Source: Limnanthes douglasii subsp. nivea
Taxonomy: Eukaryota; Streptophyta; Magnoliopsida; Brassicales; Limnanthaceae
Reading direction: 5' to 3'
Assembly: GCA_036936605.1 (NCBI GenBank)
Contig: JAUPFV010000003.1
Coordinates: forward strand, 102,619,278-102,683,277
DNA: 64,000 bases
Shown: positions 23,830-36,059 of the stretch, one piece after another
Layout: every line of letters starts with the position of its first letter
How positions within the stretch are numbered: position 1 is the stretch's first letter
Made by a program: the position numbers and the translations under genes
The notes under the pieces: model-generated
The model's database searches: none
What the model saw: only the letters and a program-made list of their open reading frames with translations
Told to the model about the DNA's origin: nothing

Positions 23830-24070
23830 AGATATTTGTCTGCTTTAAAACATGATTTTGGTTACAGAGTTTTCAATCTATTACAGTGTTTTTACTTTTG
23901 GTGTTCTAAACATCTTTTGTGCGACCTAAATAAATTATCTTTTGAAAAATACGCCAGCCATATAAAACCAACATAAACTTGTTCTAGACAAACACAATCT
24001 ATCTTAATTTTTTTATGTATTGTACACTTATTGACTTACATATACCGGAAATAAAATCGAAAGATGTTGT
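23830..24070 (+). pseudogene. MED9 3'-end intron fragment, copy 2
   Basis: Matches 4215-4480 and the MED9 intron at about 62850-63080. Followed at 24090-24600 by block B. Confidence 0.75.
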
Positions 24071-25199
24071 TAGAAGAAAATTAATTTAATATGTGGTCCC
24101 ATCAAGGTAATTTTATCCAATTTAGATAAAAACATTATTTTTTCCAGTTTCATATCCAATTTTTATTCAAAACTTTCTTTTATTTTTAATACCTACGATT
24201 TAAATTTTAATATAAAATATTTATAATCTCTTTTAAAATATGTTAAAATTAACATTAAAAATTAAAATTAATCGATATTTTCTAAAATAAAAATAGTTAA
24301 AAGTTTTCTTTTCTACTATTCTTCTCAATTTTAATTATTTAAAAAAATCAAATTTAATACATTTAAAAATCTCAGAACAATTTAAGTTTTAAAATTTGAA
24401 AAGAATTTTACATAGTTTTATATTGATTCTAATTGAAATTATTAAGAATTATAATTATAAATTAAATTATTATTAAAAAAATAACTATCGATTCTTTATT
24501 AATGAAATGTACATTTAGCAATTTATTTTTAAAAAGAACTTTACATAATTCTATATCGATTCTAATTAAAATTAAAATCACTATCATTTTTAATCCAACT
24601 AGATCCTTTTATTATATGATTGAAGATAGAACAAATGCCTAAAGCTTAGTTGAGAAAACAAGAAAGCCAAACTCTTTTTTGGCTTAATTGAATTCCAAAA
24701 GACAGTAGGTGGCACCAATGCCAAAATTTTACCGCTAACGAAAGAGCTTCAAGAAGAAAGAGAGTCATTCTTTGAAGCATAGAGAGATTCCATATTTTCT
24801 GTTTTATCTTCGATGATTCTTTGGAGATGAACAAAAAGAGTCATACTGAGAAAAGCCATTGAGAGAGAGAGAGGAGATTTTCAAAAGAAGAGATTTGTCT
24901 TTCAGCTAGAATTAAATGAGGTAAGTCATCAGCTTACTTATAGTTATGGAAATTTTTGTAAGTCGTCTCTGTCTACCTAGGATTTCCAGTATAATAATAG
25001 CTCTGAGGCTATTACAAGAATTTTTATTAATCCATTAGCTATTACATTTTGTTCTCGATCTATGTGGATGATAGTCATTGTATGAGTGATTAAAGCCCTG
25101 CAACAATATTTTTCTCATTATTGATTTTTTAGCATGATCTCTTTTGATAATGGTTGAGAAAGTTATTTCGCTTGTTGATGGAGGCTGAAGATCCATTGT

Positions 25200-25626
25200 A
25201 CAAAATTATAAAGTCATTTGCAAAAGCCAGACAATGTATGTGCTAGTTCCCTATACTCTTGTATCTTGTTGATGGATCCTGACTAGCTATGTATTTAATG
25301 GCTATGATCAAGTATTCTTCAGCTATAATAAACAGATTTGGAGAGAGTGGGTTTCTTTGACTTAACCTTTTAGTGAACTTCAAGAAGCCTTTCAATTCCT
25401 CATTGACTATGATAGATGAATATATAATCTTGATATTCTTGAGAATTTGGCCCAAGAACTTACTTTCAAACGCAGATGCAGATAGAATCCTCAAGATAAA
25501 CTTATGAGAAATTTTATCGAAATCTGTAAGCATGCCCAATTTCAGTAAAGCACCACTCCCTCTGGTCTTATAATTTAGATCATAGCAGAGCTCTTGAGTA
25601 ATTATGATATTCTCATGAATACTCAT
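25200..25626 (-). pseudogene. LINE reverse transcriptase, middle part
   Basis: Contains LKLGMLTDFDKISHKFI and RNPLSPNLFIIAEEYL. Just beyond the frame the active-site box reads LAFANDF, where FADD is expected. The N-terminal part (APGPDGFN region) is removed by the copy-specific deletion. More damaged in overall structure than copy 1, but its active-site box is closer to functional. Confidence 0.8.
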
Positions 25627-25989
25627 CTTTTTTTAACAAAATCTCCTTGCTCTTCAGAGATGATTTTTGGTAGAAGAGAAACCAACCTAATGTTGATCAC
25701 TTTAACTTTGTCAAGAAGAATTTTGTCATATGCATATTTTGAGTTTTGATAGTTGTTTTTCTTTAAAATTTATTTCATCTTCAATCTGCTTTAAGGAATA
25801 AAAAACATTCCCAACAATATCTTTATTCCACCTTTTGAGTCCAGTTTTCGGTCTTTTAAGCTTGCACCAGAATATGTGAATTGGACTGCTAATCATCTCA
25901 TATGCCAACTTCTTTTAAAGCATGCGTAAGAAATTCTTGTTGGCATAAAGTGATAAGCTAATAGGAGAGTGATCAGGGTAAGTCGTGGA

Positions 25990-26619
25990 AATATTTTTGA
26001 TTGTTTTATTGTCAAAGTAGTTCATCCAGGTTGTGGTGTATAAAATTAGATCTAGTTTTTTCCATTATCTTCAATTAATCCACGTGAACTTAAAGCCTGA
26101 AAATCCTGCATCAGTCAAGTGACAATCAAGAAAAATGTTATTAAATTTGTCAATGCTTCTAAGGTATGTAGTTGAGCAAGATAATTTCTCATTAAGATTA
26201 AGGATTGCATTAAAATCCCCAACAATCATCCATTTTTTAGATTCATCTTCCACTTCTCTAATGATGTCCTATAGCTTAATTTTCAAATCTCTTTTGCATT
26301 TGCTATAGACTACTGTGACTCTAAAGTCTTTCTCTAGAGATTGATTCTTAACATTAAGATGCATCATCTGCTCCTCATTGGCTGTTATGTCAATAATTAA
26401 TTCATATGTACACATCACCTATATCTTATTTTTGATATTCTCAGTTGACCAAAGGTAACCTAACTTCTTAGAGATAGATTCCAAATGGTTTTGAGATATC
26501 AATGGCTCTTGCAAAGCCATAAAATTTTCCTTTTCAAATCTCATGAGATATTTTAATCTTCTTAAAGTATCTTTATTACCAAGCCCTCTGACATTCAAAT
26601 TTAAGATCGAAATAGTCAT
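25990..26619 (-). pseudogene. LINE endonuclease (AP type), degraded
   Basis: 26419-26619 starts MTISILNLNVRGLGNKDTL, equivalent to the SWNxRGLG start, followed by MALQEPL (the catalytic E region, usually LQET). 26071-26253 reads KKWMIVGDFNAILN, the conserved GDFN box, and ends with GFKFTWIN. The two pieces are separated by frameshifts. Confidence 0.85.
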
Positions 26620-26699
26620 TCGGATGATCTATAAACAGGTTTAGTAGTTCCTTTCATCTACATTATTTTGGAGGATATATGGCCTTTGGTATTCCATCC

Positions 26700-28080
26700 T
26701 TTAGGTCTTTTTGATGTTTTCCCTTCAACTTGTTAAACTATCTCCCATTATCAGGCTTCTTAGGTCTAGGAGTACATGGAGACTTCCTATGCTGTCTTTG
26801 ATTAGAGAGTTTCCTTCTTCGACAGCAAAGTTAGTTTCTCTATTCAATATAAAGAGGCCTTCATTGTGTATGGTTTGCAAGGCTTCAAAAATATCAAAAT
26901 TATTCACTAAGATTGGGCCAATTCCCGAGCTATTATTGTTGTTAATGTTTTTGTGAGTCAGAGTATTTGTTCTATTCTTTTCTACTCTTGATGGTAGATT
27001 TTCATTTCTAATATTCTTGTTTTGATCTTTGCCACTGGAAGATCCAATGTAGCCTAAAGTATGATCAATGGATATTGGTTAAACAACAATGGAGTTTTTT
27101 CTGGAAGGTAAGATCTTTGGAGTTGGAGTAGATTCAGCGACATTAGAAGTATCATAAGTTGTATTGTTTGTGATTATGTGATTGTGTTACTTTTGAGTCA
27201 TTTTTTTATAATAAATTTGAGTCATGTCCCAAGTGATATCACTTGTGACAATAGGAAAGAAAGGGGCTGTAAACAATTTCTAGCAAGAACCCTTCTTCAT
27301 CTCCAAGGCTAATCTAAATATTTCTTCTTAGTTCTTTCGAAAGATCTATTTCCAACCATATCTTACAACAGTTGAACCTTGTCCTATTTCTAGGAGGAAC
27401 CCAAATAGATAAATGAGAACCCAATGCTTTAAAATTTTCTATGATTTTTTCTTCATTGAAGATATAGCCAGGAAGATTAGGTAGGCTAATCCAAACTGGA
27501 GAGATATGACTTTTATAGTTTGGATTGAAAAATGGAGTCCATTTTAGAATCCTCATTGTCTTAGACTTAACTGTCCAGACATTTCTCTTTCAAATTTTCT
27601 TGATATCTTTTTTCTAATTAAATTCAATAAAGATATGTCGACAGTCCCATTGAGAGATACTGTATTCACTTGAGAATTCAAAACTGTCCAGGAACTTCTT
27701 TATGGTTTCCAAACCGGCTTACATGCAACAAACTTTCCAATTAAGGTTTTTCTATCAATCAGTTCTAATTTTTCTGTATCTCTTACTTCAAATTTGATTG
27801 CGGTGTGGGCTTTTTTCTTATGGATTGAAATATTTTCATGGTTGACTGTCTATTCGTTGGACTTAATCAAAACAACGAAGGATATTTGTACTGGAATTGC
27901 ATACTAGTTTGGAGTAAGAATTGATATTTTGAGGATTGCTCGTATGTGGGATTGATTCACATGTTTGCAATGTTCTCCATATTCAACGATGGTTGATTCT
28001 TATCTTTAGTTGGTTGAAGATTCATATACTTCTATAGTTTCAGAATTCAGGGGAGGAAAGTCAGGAAGATCCATTTTTTT
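26700..28080 (-). pseudogene. LINE ORF1 (nucleic-acid-binding protein), degraded
   Basis: Starts near 28074 with MDLPDFPPLNSE, a start typical of plant LINE ORF1. About 27314-27556 holds ISPVWISLPNLPGYIFNEE, the W-I-x-L-P-x-L-P region of the DUF4283/zinc-knuckle ORF1 family, preceded by LIGKFVACRP. A conserved Cys knuckle is not clearly preserved. Several stops lie between the pieces. The last part (26725-26907) has no domain I recognise. Confidence 0.7.
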
Positions 28081-28419
28081 TCTAGAGGATATTTTGAAGA
28101 TTGTGGTGATAATAATTCGCCTTCTTCTATAAAATTATCAGAAACTATAACAAAATCTCGATATAGAATCCATCTGACTATCGATTAAAGCTTGAAGAGA
28201 GTCAAATCAAAACCCTATTTCTTAAACGAAATAGACTATTTTTTATTCTTTATTAAAAGAGTGTATATATTATTAATTATTTAAATTATAAATTAAATTA
28301 TTATTAAAAAATAACTATAATCCTTCTATTAATGGAAAGTACATTTAGTATTTATACTTTTAAAACTATCCCCTCTTAAAATAAATTCTACCACCATAAT
28401 TTTCCTCATCCGGTCTGAA

Positions 28420-29245
28420 TCTACAATGAACCAGGTACGAAACTAAAAATTACGACCTGTATACGAGTCGGGCCGAGTATGATTTTTAGTTTTTCTGACC
28501 CGACCCGGCCGAGAATATATACTATATATAAAATTAAAAATAATATTAACATATTAAAAAATTACTAATTACTAAAAAAACTTGTTTGCAATAATATATA
28601 AATTTTGTAATTCCAATTATTACTAATTAAATTCTTCCACTAAATTTTATTTTCAGTAATATATTTACTAATTAGATTCTCCCACTAAATTTAATCAATA
28701 ATATTTAAATTCTTATAGCTATTAATTTATTTTAATATAAATTTATCACTAGTCATTATTTAATCTAGCATTATGTTATTTGATAAGTTTGTCAACAAAA
28801 ATAATGCTACATTTAATATCGACATTTGATTTTATTTTTTAATGATTTTTTACAATGAATAGGAAGATGAAAATATTGTGATAATTTATGATACTATTAG
28901 AAACTAGAAGAACTTTCAAAAATATTTATGTTTATTTTAATGTTTTATTTCATATTATTTTAAGACATGTTTTAGACTGCTTGTTTTATAAAGATTTATA
29001 TTTTTTTATTTGACTAACATTTAACGGTTTATTTAAGTATATTTTTTTGGTTTAAAAAGTTTACATCTTAATTTTAGTATAAATTAAAAAATAAAATTTA
29101 GTTTGAGATGCGTTCCAATCCGGTACGAACCAAAAAATCCAAATAGTAAAAATAATGTTTGTGGGCCGGATCGGGCTGACCCGCGGACACATGCAGGTCG
29201 TGCTCGAGCTCAAAAATATTAAACTTATAGCGGCTCAGACCGGTT
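28420..29245. mobile_element. Possible non-autonomous TIR element with GC-rich ends
   Basis: An AT-rich core is bounded by GC-rich ends: acgacctgtatacgagtcgg on the left, and on the right the reverse complement of acgacctgcatgtgtccgcg. The ends are imperfect inverted repeats with GGGCCGG-type runs. No coding capacity and no clean target-site duplication were found. Confidence 0.35.
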
Positions 29246-29639
29246 TAGGGTTCAAGTAAAAAACTTATGTTAGTTTTTGAAGTATTTTACCTATCTACCC
29301 TTTTAACCAAAATAAAAAAGATAAGTAGTTTTAATTTTTGGGTGAAGTAGGCTCTTGAATTCTTCAAACACGAACTCAACAAAAAAACATTTTATTTATA
29401 TACTAAATTCAAGTTTTGAATCCAAAATCCTTAATAAAATCGCTGCAAAAAAATAATCATATTTTCCTAACAAAAACCATCTACTTTATACCTTAACAAA
29501 AAACCCAAAACAAATGGAGAGCTCGAACTTTATTGATGAAATTGGACCAAGATCTACTTATAATTGGTTTATAAGTCGATAAAATTTAGTTTTAACGAGC
29601 TTAAGTGTTTTACTAACTTTTAATGTCATGTAATGGATA

Positions 29640-31650
29640 ATCGAGTAAACATAACCAACATGAATGATTTATAAAAAACCTTTAAATACCATAGTGTGCA
29701 AATAAAAAACCAAACCATACACGGTACAATACAAAACATAAAAAAATAAAATTAATCGTAAAATAAAAAACATAGTCTGAAATAGAAACAAAGTCATTAA
29801 GCAATCATAACCAAAATAAATCCTAAAATAAGAAAAGTGAGCCAAGGAGAAGTAAGTTACACCACTTGTTTCTTGAAGAGTCTCAAACAAACTAAATCAT
29901 CTCTTGTGTGAATAATGTTGATCTTACAAACAGTCTCAAGTAGTCTATCATCACCAGGATGTACATGTGGAGTGATGAAGTACCATCCATATCGAGCAAT
30001 GTAGTCATCGTACTTACTCGTCTTCGACCTCTCCTATGAGGAAATATGAACTGTCAAGTGATCGTCGGTAAGTAAATGATCACACCAATCTTGCCAAACT
30101 GTCCCATACCAAAGGTAATATAAGAGATCTTCATTCTTATATGAACGTTTTAGTAACATAGGAGGTGTTGGTGCATCATGTATGTGTCTAACCTATTGCA
30201 TCACTCTATCGGACATATAACCTTCAACCATGCTCACCGTTGTAGATAGTCAAGTATATGTCTATCTTGCACGAGAAACTGAGCTCTCATATGTTTATAC
30301 GGATTGAAGAAGACCTATAAAACAAAAACAACATAATATGTTACAATCAAATATAAATTTAAACATTCTAGATATTCTTAAACTTAGAATAAATATAAGT
30401 CTGTGGACTTACATCACTCTCCTTTAGATCACTAAGAACGACACGGATGCTATATTTGGATCGCACATTAGTGCCCACTAATCTTTTTTGAAACAAACTA
30501 ACAATCTTCGGGCTCCGAAGGATGTAAGATAGATTGTAAGGAGCTTTTAAAGATGGAAAGTGATTGTATATCTAACAAATAACATGGCCACAAAAGCGTA
30601 TAGGTTATGCTTTGAAGATTTTGAAACATCCCACTGAGCACGATAAAGGAAATCCAAAGCACTAACCCCCTAAGCGATAAACCACAACCTAGCTTTCGTG
30701 TTCTCCAAACCGCAGTGATAGTGAGCTTGCACATTATTCAGACGGGTATCCGTGAATATAGTATTCCAAGAGAAAAAACAGAAAGTATGCGCATGGTACC
30801 TGGCGGATAGTCTCTATGTCAATAAAATAAAAATATAGGTCCTTAGAAAATATTTCCTTAATACATTGTATTTGAAACCCCACTCCTCAGATAGACTCAA
30901 ACTCAGAATAAACCTTATCAACCTTATGTTCTAGCAACTTGGCATAGTCGGTATATGTCTCATATCTTATAGTCTTATTAACCAATCTAGTATTCTACCA
31001 ACAACCGGGAGACTTGTAATAACGTGAGTGTCATCCCCCCAAAGCTGAACTAAAATATGTTGGTCTCTTGGTGCTAAAGTTCAACAAAAACCTCGACCAA
31101 CACTAATTGAGTATAATACTGGGGAAGATGAGCTATGAGGGGTCCAGAACGATTACATGCGTTATAACTAGCTATTTCAGGTTGCACTGTCAAGTCTCAC
31201 ATACGCAACACATTGTAACGTGTCAGATGACGAAACTACGAGACTATACATGGAAATATTTAATAAGAAAATAATACTTATTAAGAAATATATATTATAA
31301 GTAAAACATTTAATTTAATATTTATAAACTTACATTCCTATGAGAGTGTTGAAAGCCTCGTGCTCTTTGTAGTTAGTTAATAGTGGAATTTTATTCCACT
31401 CTAATAAAGCAAACTACCTCATTTGTTCTGTTCTCCGAGTCGCAATGTTGTTCTCCTCAAGTAATTCGTGATTTGTATCACCACTATCGACACTACTGGA
31501 AATGCATATCAGACTGAGGTGCACAATAAGTTGATGATGGTGGTGATGTGCTGATGGTAATGAAAGAACAACAACTGATGATGGTGCATGATAATCTACT
31601 ACACCTAGTGGAACATGTCTAAATAATCCACTTCTCGTAACAATATCCAC
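29640..31650 (-). pseudogene. PMD-type pseudogene, copy 3
   Basis: Matches the 1770-3770 part of copy 1, including the leader aaacataaccaacatgaatg and the gtaccaccatat-type exon (around 29880-30230), but is older: stops and frameshifts occur throughout. Remnants of the RVIHQFG exon lie near 30180-30210. Preceded by a short block A relic (29270-29560) and followed by the GGTGCA block. Confidence 0.55.
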
Positions 31651-31984
31651 TACTTTGTCAATATTTTTACCATCATGCCCCGAACCTTTATTAATGCGAC
31701 ATAATTATCATTTGATGTGCTTCAATTACTCAATTTTCTCATTTTCTTTTTCAAAGGACTTCACAAGGAAAATTTACTTTCTGTAACGCTCATTTCTAAA
31801 TCTCTAACAATGGCGAGGGTGGTCATTCCGTGCACGGGACAACCCGAGTCAACAAATAATAAAAGTTAGATAAAAAATAACTGAAATAAGCACGAAAAAC
31901 AACTATTTATAACTAAATTATACAACAAACAAGTATAAATAACTAAATAAAAATAATTAATAGGTAAGAATACAAAAAATCCAA

Positions 31985-32105
31985 AGGGCTTCAGTTATGC
32001 ACTATAGGTGCACCGACTATGCACCTATGGTGCACGGTGTTTTGCACCATTCGTGTAGGCATGACACACCTATGGTGTTGTATTTGGGCACCATCGGTAT
32101 GTCGT
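31985..32105. repeat. GGTGCA/TGCACC-rich repeat block
   Basis: Same kind of block as 13690-13805, at the same position relative to the PMD unit. 32110-32640 is AT-rich with no feature I can support. Confidence 0.65.
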
Positions 32106-32639
32106 CATGATTTCAGCAAGGAAAAGGTCCCCATATACTATTTAAACAACCCCAAGAATATCAAATTAAACCTAACAAAGCCATAAATTCATAAATAACA
32201 ATATTATTTCGAATATTAGAAGGTGAGTTTTTTTTGTCTTTTTTAGTTAGTTTATTACTTTAAATATATTTTTTAATAATTTTTTGGGTAAAATTAAATA
32301 AAATATTGTGTATTTTGTTTTCGAATATGAATAATATGTAGAAAAAATAACTTATATAGATTTTTTCTATAAATAATTTAAAATATTTATTCAAGAAACA
32401 AAAATGGATGTTATAAGAAAAAAAATACACACATATATATATATTCTAATAAGGGTATTTGTTTTTATCCTAAATGGATTAGATAGATTACTATTAGATG
32501 AATTTATAAATAGATGAAATTAAATCATATTTAGATAAAAATAACTTGACCTAACTTAAAGCCTACTATTCATCATACGCCTAAAAGAGAATGAATATTT
32601 ATTGGATCATTCAGCATACTATGCGTATTTTCAAATAGT

Positions 32640-34327
32640 CCCCATCTTTTCATCCCAAGAAGGAATCTCTCATAATACCTATTTGAGTCGTGTTCCTTAC
32701 ATATAGAACGAGAATACCATCAACACTTTGGAAAAGGCTATAGGTAACCCTTGGTTATTTGGGTTCCTATTAAAACCAGGCTATGTTCAATTGTTGTAAA
32801 GGTTGGATAGAGCTAGACATATCCCAAACTTTAAAGAATAAAGTATGGATCAACTTTGTCTTAAAGAAAGCTTTGTACTCGATTGAGACATGCTTACTTC
32901 TATCAGCTACCAAATTATGTGGATTCACCAAACACTTCCACACCCCTCCCAAACCTTATCAGATTTTAAGTCTACCATTTTCACCTTTTTAATTAAATTA
33001 AGAAAATAGAGCTTTCAAAATGTTCATGAACAATAAAATAAAAAGATCCAAACTCATACCATCCAAAAACCTTAATACTACCAAAGCTACTCAATTCAAA
33101 GGGCATGCGAGACCAAATACTGGCTACTTCAAATGACAATAAAAGTATTATACTAGAATACAAGAGGTATATGCAATAAGGGCACAATAAAAAGGCTTAA
33201 ATTAATCATCAAATCAGAAAGCATTGTCGTTTTTGCTACCATGAACCTATGATAGTTGAAGCTCATCTATCAAAAACTACTAGAAAGCTTGGTTTCTCTA
33301 ATAAAATTTATAATATTTCTAACAAGATTTGGCTCTTTTGGAATAAAGATTTCATAATAGACAATTCAGCCAATCATGACCAACTTATTCGCCTAAAGGT
33401 TAAACACTCTATTTTATATAAGAAATTTTTGGTCTTTATTATATATGTTAAGTTCTCAAGAGTTCAAATGATAGACCTATAGGATACCTTAACAAGTGTG
33501 GCTGATCATAATATGGAGTAGCTAGTGATGGGAGATTTCAATGTCATCACTAACTCCACTGAGCAACTATCTTGCTCCTCCCTTTGCTTGAGGAACATAA
33601 GTGATATAAACAACATTATTAATGAATCACAACTAACAAATGTTGGATTATCATGCACAAAATATACATGAACTAACTCTCGCAAACGAAAGATATTGGA
33701 CGGAGTTTTATACAACAATGCATGATCCAACTTCTTTGAAAACACTTTATCAAGCATATGGCCAAAACAATATTTGACCATAGCCTTTAAGGTATGAACA
33801 TCTCTAACTCTACCAACAAGGTTAGATTTTCATTCAAATTCCAAAACATGTGGCTCATATACTCATATTTCTTAAACACAATGAAAGTAAGCCGGAATGA
33901 GAACATATATACGCCCTGCTTTTCAAGTATTTTTGTAGAATTTAAAAAGATCAAAGTTAGGCTCAAGTCTTGAAACACAAAGGAATGTGGAAACATCTTT
34001 AACACCATTTACCTATTGGAAGAAAAAGTAAAATTTTATGAAAATATTTTTGACGAAACCAAGACAATAGAGGATAAAATCAAGCTTACAAAATCTCAAG
34101 GTTATCATCTTCAACCTTTGGCAAGGGATGAAGCATTTTGGGAGAATAAATGTAATATCATATAGATCAATGAAAATGATAAAAATACTGTAGAATTTCA
34201 TAGTTATATAAAGAAGAAAAGAAGTAAGAGTATAATTCTAAAATCTATGAAGATAACAAATAGATCAAGGATCCTCAAGATCTGGGTACGTCTGTTGTAA
34301 ACTACTTTAAGACTATATTAACGAGAA
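32640..34327 (+). mobile_element. LINE, first half (interrupted by gypsy element 1)
   Basis: 32690-32990 is ORF1-like (a MFNCCKGWIELDIS stretch, and remnants of the W-V-P...F region). 33249-33482 is the endonuclease N-terminal half (EAHLSKTTRKLGF, then KIWLFWNKDF and FLVFIIYVKFSR), then LVMGDFN at about 33525. The linker continues to 34327 (VNYFKTILT). It is on the opposite strand to the other LINEs and is too diverged to be a copy of them. Stops and frameshifts are present. The second half is at 44383-44760. Confidence 0.8.
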
Positions 34328-34767
34328 CTTTATACCATATGATCCTAGTTATTTCTTAGTAATATTTTATGTCCTGAATATGTTTGTATGGGGATATTCG
34401 TCACATTTATATTCATATGCTAATATTCTGTAGAGAAAGAAACGGAATTAGTAGAGAGAGAAAGAGACAAAAGACATAAATGAAATAATAATTGACTAAT
34501 CATTGAACCATTTCCCCAAAATGGTGTATCCTTTATATAGTACACGTGGTAAGTTCCTAATTTAAATATTTACCCCCTCTTAAGTGGATCTTTTTACCCC
34601 ACTTCTTTACTAACTATAAGAACACACACTAGTTATTACATATAACCCTCTTAACTCGCATACTTGTCATGTTTTGTCCTTAATACTTTATTACATTAAA
34701 TTAATCCTTATTTATTATATTTAGTTAATATACCACCATATTTTTCTCCACTTATTAGTAGCCTCCA
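34328..34767 (-). repeat. 3' LTR of gypsy element 1
   Basis: Pairs with 43487-44382 over its full length (tttcttagtnanattttntntcct, tatggggatatnngtcata, accccctcttaagtg and ccaccatatttttctcc stretches). The outer end reads CTCCA on the + strand, so the LTR starts TGGAGG on its own strand. Its other end (ctttataccatatgat) matches gccttcccata...tgat of the other LTR with a gap. About 440 bp. Confidence 0.85.
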
Positions 34768-36055
34768 GTCTTTGTGAAAATATCTAAATAATGATTTAAC
34801 TTATAAAGGCGAATGTTTCTTCCTCATATGCCTCTTCGGACATTTCTTCATCTGGGACTCCTTGTCGGATTGTCCTTCAACTATTGCTCCTTGCTGAATT
34901 GTTTTTCTATGGCTTTTTTTGAGACGCCCTCTTTATCTGATCTCTTTATATTATTCCTCTCTTAGCTTCCCACCGGATAATTCTTCCTTTGATTCTTTTT
35001 CAAACTCAAGAGTTCATTATTGGAGATGGCGACCTCATGTTTATTCGTTACTTAAATTAGGTTGCGTGTTGGAGTGGATCTTGACAGATGGCATTCATAC
35101 TGTGGCTTATCCATGTGTGAGAAAAGTTTTAGAATGATGCCATTGTCTAACCCCACATGTAAACTGTTTTCTGGCATGCATAAGCATGTCTTCCAAAAGG
35201 ATTTGTACCAAATGATAAAGCCTGCCAGAAGTACTTTTCACTTCTCGGTATGTGTGTGTGTCAAATCGTAGGCTCAACAGCTGTTCCAGAAAACTTCTCA
35301 GTTTCTCTAAGTGGTCATTACCTAAGAAAACTCTTCAACTTACTTGTACCTTCACATACCTAGGAAGCCCATACCCCTCATATAATACTTGAATCATCTC
35401 ATAGTTTTAAAGTTAGGCACACTATCCATTCTTATAGAGATAAAGTATAAACTTGGTTTAGAGAGAAAAACGAACTATCCCACTAAACACATTCTTTGAA
35501 CTTTCATGCCTAGAGAATTCAAAAGACTTGATTGACATGAACTTTGGGATTTTTGCAACATAGGAAAGAGAGCTGAAGAGGTAAGAGTCGTTGGCATCGA
35601 AGAAGAACCCAAACATTGTACAAGTTCTCCAAACAACTTTTTATGGTAATTGGCCTCCTCTCTAGAAATATTCCAACATAGCATGAACCTCAGGCAACAT
35701 TATTCCATTAGATCCCTCTCTCACTCAGCCCCCTGGTCAAACTTATCTGAAGCGTGATAAGGGTGAACCTTGGTTCTACTAAATATACTCATAAAAACTC
35801 TTCGTTTCTTTTGATGGGCAAAAACATTAGAATCTTGAAGAAACTAAAGGGGATCGACATAAAATAAAGAAATATTTGGGGTCGGTTAAGTGGTCCATAA
35901 AAATAAAGCTTACATCAATTGTTCCAACCTCATAGAGAAATCCACAAGGTACTTCCCGAACAACAACCGAGGTCATACCTCGGAAATAGCCATCAAAATA
36001 TGTTTGAAAAAATAAAGTTGTTGGCTCATCCTTACAGTTTATCTAATTGAGTTTC
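34768..36055. other. Gypsy element 1, region between 3' LTR and aORF, no gene recognised
   Basis: Expected to hold the 5' part of the antisense ORF, including the PF04195-like domain, but I could not find it on either strand. Short frames (34919-35137, 35475-35684) match nothing I know. Either it is too decayed or the domain was replaced. Confidence 0.4.
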
Positions 36056-36059
36056 AACC

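Larger units (their letters stand above)
20707..26310. repeat. Segmental duplication, copy 2
   Basis: Partner of 63-7340. It lacks about 1.04 kb of block A: the junction is at about 21478, where gcctctaa joins aacataagtcc. It also lacks about 0.6 kb of the LINE reverse transcriptase: the junction is near 25700, between two similar gatca-nn-tttaa strings. The short shared bases at each junction suggest deletion by end joining or slippage. Confidence 0.9.
24640..28170 (-). mobile_element. LINE retrotransposon, copy 2, 5' part present
   Basis: On the - strand: ORF1 (about 28080 to 26700), endonuclease (26619 to about 25990), linker, and reverse transcriptase with an internal 0.6-kb deletion (to about 25200), then a 3' region. 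It retains the 5' half that copy 1 lost. All parts contain stops or frameshifts. Flanking sequence on both sides resembles block B (about 24420-24600 and 28260-28400), as expected if the LINE lies inside a B block. Confidence 0.8.

Noticed and set aside
34919..35271. Two overlapping + strand frames of 72 and 69 residues
   Set aside because: No family match, no second copy, and located in a decayed part of gypsy element 1.
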